A DNA stretch of 64,000 bases from Pseudoroseomonas ludipueritiae (GTDB lineage: Bacteria; Pseudomonadota; Alphaproteobacteria; Acetobacterales; Acetobacteraceae), in contig NZ_JACTUZ010000001.1 of assembly GCF_014490445.1 (NCBI RefSeq), positions 176,874 to 240,873 on the forward strand, in the 5' to 3' direction. Position numbers and translations under genes: made by a program. Below, piece after piece: positions 1 to 8,409 of the stretch. Numbering within the stretch: position 1 is the stretch's first letter; each line of letters begins with the position of its first letter. Below the pieces are notes generated by a model. It was not told the origin of the DNA and did no database searches. It worked only from the letters and a program-made list of their open reading frames with translations.

Positions 1-71
1 CCCGCCCGCTGCCCGCGCTGGCGCTGCCTGCCTGGCACTCCGCCTGGCAGGCGCACCTCCGGCGGCGCTAA
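1..71 (+). CDS. C-terminal end of an unidentified protein (possibly a LysR regulator)
   Basis: An open frame enters from the left edge (first full codon at position 3) and ends in TAA at 69-71. Only 22 residues are visible, rich in Ala, Leu, Pro and Trp and ending in three arginines. That kind of tail occurs in LysR-type regulators, but this is too little to assign a family. It runs convergently into the alcohol dehydrogenase with only four bases between the stops. Confidence 0.4.
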   Translation, partial: RPLPALALPAWHSAWQAHLRRR

Positions 72-75
72 GGCC

Positions 76-1248
76 TCAGTTGCCGTAAACCTCGCGATAG
101 AGCGCGATGATCTCGGCCGCGGTCGGCACGCGCGGATTGTTCCCAGGGCTGCCGGAGGCGAGAGCCTGCTCCGCCATCAGCTCCAGCAGTGAGTCGAAGC
201 GGTCCTGCGGAATGCCATAGGCCCGGGGCGTCGGCACGCCCAGTTCCTCGTTCAGGGCGCGCAGCTCGTCCAGCAGCAGGGCGCCAGCCTCCGCATCGGG
301 CGTCCCGGCGGGCGCGACGCCCATGACCCGCGCCGCCTCGGCATAGCGTGGCAGGCCGGCCTCCAGGCCGAAGGCGGTGATGGCCGGCAGCAGCATGGCG
401 TTGGAAAGCCCGTGCGGCACATGGAAATGCGCGCCCAGCGGCCGGCTCATGCCATGCACCAGGGCCACGGAACTGTTGGAGAAGGCCAGCCCGGCCAGGG
501 TCGCGCCTTCCATCATGGCGGCGCGGGCGGCGCGGTTCTGCGGCTCGGCATAGGCGGTGCGCAGATTGGCGGCGATCAGCCGCATCGCCGCCTGGGCATA
601 GATGTCGGAGACGCTGTTGGCACGGGCGCTGACATAGGCTTCCAGCGCGTGAGTCAGGCTGTCGATGCCGGTATCGGCCGTCACGCGCGCCGGGACGCTG
701 AAGGTCAGTTCGTAATCCACCACCGCCGCCAGCGGCAGCGCGCCGAGACCGGCGATCAGCATCTTCTCGTCATGCTGCGTATCGGTGACGATGGTGAATC
801 GCGTAGCCTCGCTGCCCGTGCCGGCGGTGGTGGGCACGCAGATCACCGGCAATGCCGCACGGTCGGCCGAGGCCGGCACCTTGAAATCCCGCATGCTCTG
901 CCCCGGCGCCGCCGCGGCGAGGATGGCGATGGCCTTGGCCGTATCCATGGGGCTGCCGCCACCAAAGCCGATCAGGCAATCGAAATCCCCCGCCCGCAAT
1001 GCCTCCACGCCAGCCTGCACCACGGTATCCGTGGGGTCCGGCACGGTCTCGGAGAAGACGCTGGTGGCGATGCCGGCACCCTTCAGCGGCGCCAGTGCCC
1101 GCTCCACCGTGCCGGAGGAGACCATCCAGGGGTCCGTCACCAGCAGGGGGCGCGAAAGGCCGAATTCCGCCAGCAGCGCGGGCAGCTTCGCCAGAGCCCC
1201 GCCGCCGATCAGCAGCTTTCGGGGGGCGACGAGGGAAATCGGGGTCAT
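76..1248 (-). CDS. Iron-containing alcohol dehydrogenase
   Basis: A 390-residue group III (Fe-dependent) NAD(P)-linked dehydrogenase, the usual length for the family. The cofactor loop [11 protein letters not shown] lies near residues 97-107 and the TTAGTGSE motif near 140-147. The four expected metal ligands are visible as Asp196, His200, His265 and His279. The family interconverts alcohols and aldehydes or ketones, or reduces maleylacetate; substrate cannot be read from sequence. It is cytosolic, starts with ATG and stands alone: the gene on its left converges with it and the YnfA-like gene on its right is divergent. Confidence 0.9.
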   Translation of the reverse strand: MTPISLVAPRKLLIGGGALAKLPALLAEFGLSRPLLVTDPWMVSSGTVERALAPLKGAGIATSVFSETVPDPTDTVVQAGVEALRAGDFDCLIGFGGGSPMDTAKAIAILAAAAPGQSMRDFKVPASADRAALPVICVPTTAGTGSEATRFTIVTDTQHDEKMLIAGLGALPLAAVVDYELTFSVPARVTADTGIDSLTHALEAYVSARANSVSDIYAQAAMRLIAANLRTAYAEPQNRAARAAMMEGATLAGLAFSNSSVALVHGMSRPLGAHFHVPHGLSNAMLLPAITAFGLEAGLPRYAEAARVMGVAPAGTPDAEAGALLLDELRALNEELGVPTPRAYGIPQDRFDSLLELMAEQALASGSPGNNPRVPTAAEIIALYREVYGN

Positions 1249-1373
1249 GCTTGTCAGTTCCTCCTGCCAGCGCGGAGATTCGGTCCGCGTCCTTCCTGGC
1301 AGGATCGGGCAGAATGGGCGGCAGGTCCACGCCGGGCATTGCGGCCTGCGGCGCGCCGGGCAAGGCTGCGGGC

Positions 1374-1703
1374 ATGACGCGCACCCTTCTGCTCTATGTC
1401 GCTGCCGCGCTGGCGGAGATCGCCGGTTGCTTCGGCTTCTGGGCTTGGCTGCGGCTGGGGCGCGGCCCGCTCTGGGCCCTTGGCGGGGTGGTTTCGCTGG
1501 TTGCCTTTGCCTGGCTGCTGACTCGCGCAGAGACGGATGCGGCGGGGCGCGCCTATGCGGCCTATGGCGGGGTTTATGTGGCGGCCTCGCTGCTCTGGCT
1601 CTGGGGCGCCGAAGGCGTGCGTCCGGACCGATGGGACCTGCTCGGCGTCGGGCTGTGCCTGGCCGGCACAGCTGTTATCCTTCTGGCGCCCAGGGGAGGC
1701 TGA
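1374..1703 (+). CDS. YnfA-like small membrane protein (UPF0060)
   Basis: A 109-residue hydrophobic protein with four likely membrane spans, matching the size of the UPF0060/YnfA family, which is distantly related to small multidrug resistance transporters. The conserved feel is in the N-terminal span with Ala-Glu-Ile-Ala-Gly-Cys-Phe and the central span around the [10 protein letters not shown] motif. The ATG at 1374 is chosen because it begins the first hydrophobic segment directly; the open frame continues upstream without membrane character. No function is established for most family members. It is divergent from the alcohol dehydrogenase and convergent with the MFS gene, so it is probably monocistronic. 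Confidence 0.85.
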   Translation: MTRTLLLYVAAALAEIAGCFGFWAWLRLGRGPLWALGGVVSLVAFAWLLTRAETDAAGRAYAAYGGVYVAASLLWLWGAEGVRPDRWDLLGVGLCLAGTAVILLAPRGG

Positions 1704-1710
1704 GGGCGCT

Positions 1711-2919
1711 TCAGCCCGCCACCGGCCGCAGCCTGGCCAGCCGCAAGCCCGCCACCAGTGCCAGAACAAGGCAGCCGCCGACCACCCAGGTAACGCCGGC
1801 CCAGCCGCCCGAGGCCCAGGCCAGCCCACCTGCCGCCCCCACGATGCTGGAGCCCATGTAGTAGCAGAAGAGATAAAGCGAGGAGGCCTGTGCCCGTGCC
1901 ACCTTGGCCCGCCGCCCCACCCAGGAGCTGGACAAGGAATGGGCGCCGAAGAAGCAGAAGGTGACGATGGCGATGCCGGCGATGACCGCCAGCAGCGACT
2001 GCAGGGCCATCAGCCCCAGCCCGCCCAGCATGGCCAGCAGCACGATCCACAGCAGCCGCCGCCGCCCGAAGCGATCCGCGAGGCCGCCCACGAAGGTCGA
2101 GCTGCCGATGCCCACGAGATAGACGGTGAAGACCAGCCCTACCGTGGCGTGGCTCAGGGAATAGGGCGGCGCCAGCAGGCGGTAGCCGATGTAGTTGTAG
2201 ACGGTGACGAAGGACCCCATCAGCAGGAAGCCTTCCAGGAACAGCCAGCGCAGCCCGCCATCCCGCAGGTGCAGCGCGAAGTTCTCCGCCAGGCCGCGCA
2301 GGGCCAGTGGCCGCGCCTTGAAGTGGCGCGAGGGTGGCAGGCATTGCCAGAAGATCACCGAGGCCACCAGCCCTAGCGCGCCGATGCCGCCAATGGCCAG
2401 CCGCCAGCCGCCCCATTCCATCAGCAGGCCGGTGATCACCCGCCCCAGCATCCCGCCCAGAGCGGAGCCGCTGATATAGAGCCCCATCGCATAGCCCGAG
2501 GAGCGCGGGTGCACTTCCTCAGCGATAAAGGCCATGGCCACGGCTGGCAGGCCGCTAAGCAGGATGCCCTGCACCATGCGCAAGGACAGGAAAGTTCCCC
2601 AGCCCGGCATGAAGGCGCAGGCGACCGTGATGGCGGAGGAGGCGAAAACCGAGACCAGCATCACCGGCTTCCGCCCCACCGCCTCGGACAAGGCACTGGC
2701 CACCAGCATGCACACCGCCATGGCCGCCGTTGGCAGGGAAAGCGAAAGGCTGCTGGCGGCTGGGCTGACGCCGAATTCGGCCGAGAAGACCGGCATCAGG
2801 GGCTGCACGCAGTACAGCAGCGCGAAGGTCGCGATGCCGGCGCAAAGGAAAGCGAGATTCGTCCGCAGGAAGGCAGCGGTCCCGCGCTCGATGTAAGGCG
2901 CTTCGGCTGAGACAGTCAT
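1711..2919 (-). CDS. MFS transporter (YnfM-like)
   Basis: A 402-residue major facilitator superfamily permease with about 12 hydrophobic segments. It resembles the YnfM branch of drug/metabolite exporters: the N-terminal half has a PLMPVFSAEFGVSPAAS segment, and a DRFGRRR loop follows the eighth span. The substrate is unknown. ATG at 2919 is preferred; another in-frame ATG lies at 2931, and the open frame runs on upstream only as non-membrane shadow sequence. It is divergent from a LysR regulator whose binding-type palindrome lies between them (3039-3055), so that regulator probably controls it. Confidence 0.85.
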   Translation of the reverse strand: MTVSAEAPYIERGTAAFLRTNLAFLCAGIATFALLYCVQPLMPVFSAEFGVSPAASSLSLSLPTAAMAVCMLVASALSEAVGRKPVMLVSVFASSAITVACAFMPGWGTFLSLRMVQGILLSGLPAVAMAFIAEEVHPRSSGYAMGLYISGSALGGMLGRVITGLLMEWGGWRLAIGGIGALGLVASVIFWQCLPPSRHFKARPLALRGLAENFALHLRDGGLRWLFLEGFLLMGSFVTVYNYIGYRLLAPPYSLSHATVGLVFTVYLVGIGSSTFVGGLADRFGRRRLLWIVLLAMLGGLGLMALQSLLAVIAGIAIVTFCFFGAHSLSSSWVGRRAKVARAQASSLYLFCYYMGSSIVGAAGGLAWASGGWAGVTWVVGGCLVLALVAGLRLARLRPVAG

Positions 2920-3038
2920 GGGCGCCACCATGGCAGGCACGAGCGCGGAATAGGCTTGTTCATGGGTGGTCCCGGTAGCTGCGGTGCAGCATGCCCGCGC
3001 CGGAGGGCTTGCCACCAGACCGCCAAGGCCGCGAAATA

Positions 3039-3055
3039 ATTCGGCCGGACCGAAT
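3039..3055. promoter_or_regulatory. Candidate LysR box between MFS and LysR genes
   Basis: A perfect 6-bp inverted repeat ATTCGG-N5-CCGAAT, which contains the T-N11-A core typical of LysR-type operators. It lies 34 bases upstream of the LysR start and about 120 bases upstream of the divergent MFS start, the expected place for autoregulation plus control of the neighbour. The sequence is seen; its use as an operator is inferred. Confidence 0.55.
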
Positions 3056-3089
3056 ACTGTCTTCCACAATCCTCGAAAGGGTGCTCCGG

Positions 3090-3995
3090 GTGGAGCTGCG
3101 TCATCTCCGAGCCTTCCTTGCCGTCGCGGAAACCCTGCATTTCGCCCAGGCCGCCGAGAAGCTCGGCCTCTCTCCCCCTGCCCTGACGGAGCAGGTGCAG
3201 GGCCTGGAAGCCCTGCTGGGCGCGCGCCTGTTCCGCCGCACCAAGCGCAGCGTGGCACTGACGGATGCAGGGCATTTGTTTCTGCGAGAGGCCCGCCCGG
3301 CCCTGGCGCAGGTCGAGCGTGCGGAGCGTACCGGCCGCCTCGCAGGGCGCGGAGAGCGCGGCATCGTGGCGGTGGGCTTCGCGGCCTCGGCTGCCTTTTC
3401 CGGCGTATTGGGTGCCAGCGTGGCCGCATGGCGCGAGGCGCAGCCCCAGGTCGAACTCAGGCTGCAGGAACTGGAAAGCGTGCCGCAACTGGAGGCGCTG
3501 GTGGAAGGGCGGTTGGACATCGGCTTCATTCGCCCGCCGCTGGTGCTGCCCGATGGCATCGCCACCCTGCCGCTGCTGCGGGAACCACTCTGGCTGGCAC
3601 TGCCGGAGGGCCACCCCCTCTGCGCGCAGGCGGCAGTCCAGCCTTCAGCCCTGGCCGAGGAAGCCTTCGTCAGCCCCGATGCCGAAACCAGCATGGGCTT
3701 CCACCACCACACCATCGCCATCGGGCAGCAGATGGGCTTCACGCCACGGGTGGCACACTACGGGCGGGACCTGGTGGCCGTGGCGGCGCTGGTAGGGCTC
3801 GGGCTGGGTGTCGCGCTGGTGCCTGCCTCGCTGCGGGACTGCGTACGGCTGCCAGGGGTGGTCTACCGCCCCCTGGCTGGCACGCCGTTGCGGGCCGAAC
3901 TGGCAGCGGCCTTCCGCCGCACCGAAGCCGCACCCGCCGCCCGCGCCTGCATTCGCCAGTTGCGCCGGCAGGCGGAGGCGGTGCCGCCCTACTAG
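3090..3995 (+). CDS. LysR-family transcriptional regulator
   Basis: A 301-residue LysR-type regulator. An N-terminal winged helix-turn-helix (residues about 3-60, with AQAAEKLGLSPPALTEQVQGLE-type recognition region) is followed by a periplasmic-binding-like effector domain (about 90-295). The GTG at 3090 is chosen because the DNA-binding domain begins right there and a GAAAGG ribosome-binding site sits ten bases upstream; a GTG at 3081 is the alternative. It is divergent from the MFS transporter and probably regulates it. Its stop codon shares the four bases CTAG with the stop of the convergent next gene. Confidence 0.9.
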   Translation: MELRHLRAFLAVAETLHFAQAAEKLGLSPPALTEQVQGLEALLGARLFRRTKRSVALTDAGHLFLREARPALAQVERAERTGRLAGRGERGIVAVGFAASAAFSGVLGASVAAWREAQPQVELRLQELESVPQLEALVEGRLDIGFIRPPLVLPDGIATLPLLREPLWLALPEGHPLCAQAAVQPSALAEEAFVSPDAETSMGFHHHTIAIGQQMGFTPRVAHYGRDLVAVAALVGLGLGVALVPASLRDCVRLPGVVYRPLAGTPLRAELAAAFRRTEAAPAARACIRQLRRQAEAVPPY

Positions 3996-5203
3996 GCCGA
4001 AGCCCCGATGGCTGTCCCGAGGGTTCCGCTCTGGCGTGCCGCGGCGCGGCCGACCACCGCGGCCGCGATCACCTGGGCACCACGCAAGGCCGCGCCTTCG
4101 ATTTCGCCGAAGGCATCCCGCACCGCTGCCTGCTGCCGGGCCAGTTTCTCCGGGTGGCCCGCCACCGCCCGATCGATGGCGGGAATGACATCCTCCGGCG
4201 TCTCGGCCACTTCGCCCAGCGCCCAGCCGGCGAAGCGTGGATCATCCCGCCAGGCCACGTGATGGGCATTGAGGAAAACCACGGGGCGCGGCCGGGCCAG
4301 GAACTCGTAAAGCTGGCTGGACATGTCGCCCAGGTAGATATCGGCCGCCAGCACGTAGCTCATGTCTATCAGGCGCGGCGAGTCGAGGTCCACCAGGATC
4401 CGCCCCTCCCGCGACAGGCGCAGCCATTCCTCCCGCTCTGCCGCGTCCATGTTCTCCGCCGCGCGGATATGCGGCGCGAAGACGAGATTGTAGCGGGACT
4501 GGCGCGCGAACTCTCCGATCACCTGCCGGGCCCATGGCAGGGAGGAGATGCCGGCATCGAAATGCGGGTTGTAGAGCACCACCGGCCGGTCGTTGTCGAA
4601 AAGACGGGGCGGGCTGCCCGCCAGCTTGGAGAAGAATTCCAGCTTCAGGTAGCCACCGGCCCGCAGGCGGGAGGGCGGCATATAGCCCTTCTCGGCTGCC
4701 CGGCGCAGATCCTTCTCCCCCGGCACCACCACCAGGTCGAAGAGGGATTGCCGGCTCTCGGATTCCGGCGCCCGGTCCCCGGCGCCATGCCGGAAGTGAA
4801 TCATTAGGGTATGCCGCAGCCCCATTCCCCGCAGCTTGGCCGAGGTGCGCTCCGGCGTGATCACCGCCGCCGCCCGCCGCAGACGGCGGCTGAGGGAAAA
4901 CAGCAGGGGCGTCTTCAAGGAGGATCGCCGCCCCGTCACGGCCGCCAGCAGGCGCCCCCAGAGCGGCGGGCGGATGCTCTCGATCCGCATGGCCGGAGCA
5001 TGCAGGGCCTCCCGCACCCGGCGAAGCGCCGCGGTGGTGGCGGCATGGTTGGAGAGGCAGGTGACAGGGCAGCGCGGCAGCAGCCGGCTCAGTTCCGCCG
5101 CTGCCGGAGCCAGGTGATAGACCTGATGCGGGCCGCCGATGAAGAGAAAGACCACCTCGCCTTCGGCGAGGTCAACTCGGAGATTGTCTGCGCCTGGAGC
5201 CAT
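3992..5203 (-). CDS. CDP-glycerol glycerophosphotransferase-like protein
   Basis: A 403-residue protein with the architecture of the TagB/TagF branch of GT-B transferases. The C-terminal half carries the sequence YLGDMSSQLYEFL, matching the conserved GD(T/M)SS motif near the CDP-binding site, followed by a PVVFLN strand. The N-terminal half begins with a nucleotide-binding-like strand FLFIGGPHQVYH. In Gram-positives the family builds teichoic acids; in Gram-negatives it is found in capsule and surface-glycan loci. No other glycan genes are adjacent, so its acceptor is unknown. Not a membrane protein by eye. It could also be a diverged UDP-GlcNAc epimerase-like fold. Confidence 0.65.
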   Translation of the reverse strand: MAPGADNLRVDLAEGEVVFLFIGGPHQVYHLAPAAAELSRLLPRCPVTCLSNHAATTAALRRVREALHAPAMRIESIRPPLWGRLLAAVTGRRSSLKTPLLFSLSRRLRRAAAVITPERTSAKLRGMGLRHTLMIHFRHGAGDRAPESESRQSLFDLVVVPGEKDLRRAAEKGYMPPSRLRAGGYLKLEFFSKLAGSPPRLFDNDRPVVLYNPHFDAGISSLPWARQVIGEFARQSRYNLVFAPHIRAAENMDAAEREEWLRLSREGRILVDLDSPRLIDMSYVLAADIYLGDMSSQLYEFLARPRPVVFLNAHHVAWRDDPRFAGWALGEVAETPEDVIPAIDRAVAGHPEKLARQQAAVRDAFGEIEGAALRGAQVIAAAVVGRAAARQSGTLGTAIGASA

Positions 5204-5350
5204 GCTGGAAACCCGTCATCCGCTCGCGGGGCCCGGCTGCCATGCCAGCCGGGGCAGCCGCACCGCAGGATATCGGCGCAGCCTCCACGGCCTATGGCTG
5301 ATGGTGGCTTTCCGGTGAAGTCATTTTGTGAGCCACGGGAAGCGTTCCAC

Positions 5351-6832
5351 TCAGCGGAAGCCTGGCCGGACGGGAGCGGTATCCTCCTCCGCATGCAGGG
5401 AGAGCGGCGCGGAAACATCCTCCAGTGGCTTTCTCTCGGCCGCGAAACCCAGCCGCCATTCGGTGGCGGCGGCGACCAGCATCAGCACCGCCGCCAGCAG
5501 GAAGCCCCAGAAGATGTCGCCGCGCTGGCCGCCCTCTATCAGCCAACCGAAGAGCGCGGGGCCGGCCACGCCGCCGATGGCCGTGCCGAAGGCGTAGAAG
5601 AGCGCGATGGCGATGGCGCGCATCTCCAGCGGAAAGGCTTCGCCCACCGTCAGGTAAGCGGCGGAAGCGGCTGGCGAGGCGAAGAAGAAGATCACCGTCC
5701 AGGCCATCGTTTGCTCCCAGGCGGAAAGCCAGCCCTGTTGGAAGGCATAGCCGGAGAGCGCCATCAGGATGCCCGCCATGGCATAGGTCAGGGTGATCAT
5801 GACCCGGCGGCCGATGCTGTCGAAGAGCGGGCCGAGAAGCAGCGGGCCCATCAGGTTGCCCAGCGCGAAAGGCAGCAGGTACCAGCCCACCTGGTGCGAG
5901 CCGATGCCGTAGAACTTGGTGAGCACCAGCGCATAGGTGAAGAAGATGGCATTGTAGCAGAAGGCCTGGCAGGCCATCAGCGTCACGCCCAGCACCGTGC
6001 GCTGGCGCTGACGGTGCAGCATGATGTGAATGACATCCTGCAATGAGGTATGGCCGCGCCGCCGCATCCGCACCGGCCCGTATTCCGGGGCCGGCAGCGG
6101 CCCGTGGCGGGAGGCCACCTCCTCCTCGATCTCGCGCACGATGCGGCTGGCTTTATCGGCATGGCCGTGGGTCATCAGCCAGCGTGGGCTTTCCGGCACC
6201 CAGTTCCGCAGCAGCATGATGACCAAGGCCAGCACCCCGCCGACGATGAAGGCGGCGCGCCAGCCGATCTCGGGGTCCACCACCGCCGGGTCCAGCACCA
6301 CCAGGGCAGAGGCCGCCCCCAGCGCGGCGCCGGCCCAGAAGGTGCCATTGACCGCCAGGTCCACAGTGCCACGCTTGCGGGCCGGGATCATCTCCTGGAT
6401 CGCCGAGTTCACGGCGGCATATTCGCCGCCGATGCCGGCGCCGGTCAGCGCCCGGAAGAACGCAAAGGACCAGAAGTCCCAGGAGAAGCCCGTGGCGATG
6501 CTGGCCGCCATGTAGAGCCCCACCGTGATGAAGAAGAGCTTGCGCCGCCCCCAGCGGTCCGTCAGCCAGCCGAAACCTACCGCGCCGATCACCGCACCGA
6601 TCAGGTAGGCGGAGGCCGAAAGGCCCACCTGCGTTTCGGAAAGCGCGAGGCTGGGGCTCTCATGGATGGCGGCGGCCAGGGAACCGACCAGCGTCACCTC
6701 CAGCCCATCCAGGGTCCAGGTGATGCCCAGGGCGATGATGATCAGCCAGTGGAAGCGGTCCCAGGGCAGGCGGTCCAACCGGGCCGGGACATCCGTCTCG
6801 AAGACTTCTCCTTCGGCGACCTGCCGCTCCAT
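5351..6832 (-). CDS. MFS transporter, metabolite:H+ symporter type
   Basis: A 493-residue 12-span MFS carrier. The loop between spans 2 and 3 carries DRWGRRK, and span 4-5 carries GAGIGGEYAAVNSAIQE, a signature of the metabolite:H+ / aromatic acid symporter group. A soluble insert of about 60 residues between spans 6 and 7 is normal for the fold. Substrate is unknown. The ATG at 6832 is chosen because the sequence upstream (to 6928) is low-complexity shadow and because a strong hairpin lies 6852-6878, just before this start. It is divergent from the DNA glycosylase. Confidence 0.85.
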   Translation of the reverse strand: MERQVAEGEVFETDVPARLDRLPWDRFHWLIIIALGITWTLDGLEVTLVGSLAAAIHESPSLALSETQVGLSASAYLIGAVIGAVGFGWLTDRWGRRKLFFITVGLYMAASIATGFSWDFWSFAFFRALTGAGIGGEYAAVNSAIQEMIPARKRGTVDLAVNGTFWAGAALGAASALVVLDPAVVDPEIGWRAAFIVGGVLALVIMLLRNWVPESPRWLMTHGHADKASRIVREIEEEVASRHGPLPAPEYGPVRMRRRGHTSLQDVIHIMLHRQRQRTVLGVTLMACQAFCYNAIFFTYALVLTKFYGIGSHQVGWYLLPFALGNLMGPLLLGPLFDSIGRRVMITLTYAMAGILMALSGYAFQQGWLSAWEQTMAWTVIFFFASPAASAAYLTVGEAFPLEMRAIAIALFYAFGTAIGGVAGPALFGWLIEGGQRGDIFWGFLLAAVLMLVAAATEWRLGFAAERKPLEDVSAPLSLHAEEDTAPVRPGFR

Positions 6833-6851
6833 GCACGCCTCCCCTGCGCCG

Positions 6852-6878
6852 GCTATCCGGGGGCAACGCCCGGATAGC
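6852..6878. promoter_or_regulatory. Perfect 10-bp hairpin in the MFS leader
   Basis: GCTATCCGGG and CCCGGATAGC flank a seven-base loop. It lies 20 bases before the MFS start on the minus strand and 83 bases before the divergent glycosylase gene. It could be an operator palindrome or an RNA hairpin in the MFS 5' leader; there is no T-tract on either side, so a terminator is unlikely. Confidence 0.5.
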
Positions 6879-6960
6879 GGAAGCGTTGCGGCGGGCGGGC
6901 TTGCCGCATGCGCGCCGGCATGCATCATGTTCGCGAGTTGTTCCGAAGGATTCGCTGCTG

Positions 6961-7635
6961 ATGCTCGCTTCGCCTCCGCCCGCGCCCAAAGGCCTCGGCG
7001 GCCGCGCCGCCCGGGCGCATCTGGCAGCGGACCCCATCCTGGGGCCGGTGGTCAAGCGGGTCGGGGCCTTCACCCTCAAGCCGGAGAAGCGGGAACCCTA
7101 TGAGGCCCTGGTGCGCGCCATCGCCCACCAGCAGGTGCATGGGCGGGCGGCCGAGGCGATGCTGCGGCGGCTGATTGCCCTCTTTCCCGAGCAGGATTTC
7201 CCCAGTGCCACCGCCATCCTCTCGCTGGAGGATGGCGCGCTGCGCGGCTGTGGCTTTTCCGGCGCCAAGGTGGCCGCCATCCTGGATATTGCCCACAAGA
7301 CGGTGGGCGGTCTGGTGCCGACCCGCCGCGCCGCCGCGCGGCTCTCGGACGAGGCGCTGATCGAAAGGCTGGTGGCGCTGCGTGGCGTCGGCCGCTGGAC
7401 GGTGGAGATGCTGCTGATCTTTACCCTGGGCCGGCCGGATATCCTGCCGGTCGATGATTTCGGCGTGCGGGAAGGCTACCGCCATGCCGCCGGGCTGGAC
7501 GCGCAACCGAGGCCGAAGGAACTGGCGAAGATCGGCGCTGCCTGGGCGCCCTATCGCTCGGCCGCGGCCTGGTATCTCTGGCGCGCCGCCGACTTGGCCA
7601 AGGAAGGGCGCTTCAAGGCCCCCACGGCCCTTTAG
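6961..7635 (+). CDS. DNA-3-methyladenine glycosylase II (AlkA type)
   Basis: A 224-residue helix-hairpin-helix base-excision glycosylase that removes alkylated bases. The HhH motif is LRGVGRWTVEML (about residues 140-151) and the catalytic aspartate is expected to be Asp166 in PVDDFGVR. The early helix EALVRAIAHQQVHG (about 48-61) is also typical. It is shorter than E. coli AlkA because it lacks the N-terminal Ada-like domain, like many alphaproteobacterial versions. The ATG at 6961 is preferred, with CGAAGGA upstream. Its TAG stop overlaps the TAA of the convergent hydrolase by sharing TTAG. Confidence 0.9.
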   Translation: MLASPPPAPKGLGGRAARAHLAADPILGPVVKRVGAFTLKPEKREPYEALVRAIAHQQVHGRAAEAMLRRLIALFPEQDFPSATAILSLEDGALRGCGFSGAKVAAILDIAHKTVGGLVPTRRAAARLSDEALIERLVALRGVGRWTVEMLLIFTLGRPDILPVDDFGVREGYRHAAGLDAQPRPKELAKIGAAWAPYRSAAAWYLWRAADLAKEGRFKAPTAL

Positions 7636-8405
7636 CCAAGAAAGGCACGCAGCGCGGCCAGGAAGCCTTCCGGCTGCTCGGCGTGCAGCCAGTGCCCGGC
7701 GCCCTTCACCTTGCCGAAGCGCACGGCGGGAAACAGGGCACGGAAGAGCGGGCGGTGCTCGTCCTGGATGTAGTCTGACTTCTCGCCGGCCAGGGCCAGG
7801 GTCGGGCCCTCGAAGCGTGCGCCGGCGGGCAGAGGAGGCGCGGATTCGATTTCGGACAGGGCAGCGGCGATCTCGGCCAGGCCATTGCGCCAGAAGGGCC
7901 GCTCCCCACCCAGCTGGAGGTTCTGCAACAGGAAGCCGCGTACCCCTGCCGAGGGCACGGCGCCCGCCAATGCCGCATCGGCCTCCCGCCTCGTCAGTCC
8001 AGGGCGGAGATCGAGGGCCAGCATGGCCTCGGCATAGGGGCGGAAGGCGGGCGGATAGGCGACCGGGGCGATATCCGCCACCACCAGCCGGGCAACGAGG
8101 TCCTGGCGCGTCAGGGCCAGCATCATGGCCACCTTGCCGCCCATGGAATGGCCCAGCACATCGGCCGGGGTGGCGCCGATGGCGTCCAGCGTTTCCGCCA
8201 CGTCCGCCGCCATTTCGGCATAGCTCATGCTGGTGGCATGGGGGGAAACGCCATGGTTGCGCAGATCCATCGCCACCACGCGCCGCCCGGATGCCGCCAG
8301 CGCCCTTTGAGCCGCGCCGAAGTTGCCGGCCTGCCCGAAAAGCCCGTGCAGCAGCACCAGCGGCTCGCCCGCCTCCGGACCCATCTCGATCAGGTTCAGA
8401 CGCAT
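7632..8405 (-). CDS. Alpha/beta hydrolase (YbfF-like esterase)
   Basis: A 257-residue cytosolic alpha/beta hydrolase. The oxyanion region LLHGLFGQAGNFG lies near residues 18-30, the nucleophile elbow GHSMGG puts the catalytic serine at Ser87, and a C-terminal GAGHWLHAEQP supplies the histidine. The size and the LFGQAGNF sequence fit the YbfF group of short acyl esterases. Substrate unknown. It begins four bases after the stop of the EamA gene, so the two are almost certainly one operon. Confidence 0.85.
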   Translation of the reverse strand: MRLNLIEMGPEAGEPLVLLHGLFGQAGNFGAAQRALAASGRRVVAMDLRNHGVSPHATSMSYAEMAADVAETLDAIGATPADVLGHSMGGKVAMMLALTRQDLVARLVVADIAPVAYPPAFRPYAEAMLALDLRPGLTRREADAALAGAVPSAGVRGFLLQNLQLGGERPFWRNGLAEIAAALSEIESAPPLPAGARFEGPTLALAGEKSDYIQDEHRPLFRALFPAVRFGKVKGAGHWLHAEQPEGFLAALRAFLG

Positions 8406-8409
8406 CTGC

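Noticed and set aside
5232-5253. 8-bp stem CCCGGCTG/CAGCCGGG in the gap before the glycerophosphotransferase gene
   Set aside because: Such stems arise often in DNA this GC-rich; no T-tract and no conserved partner signal.
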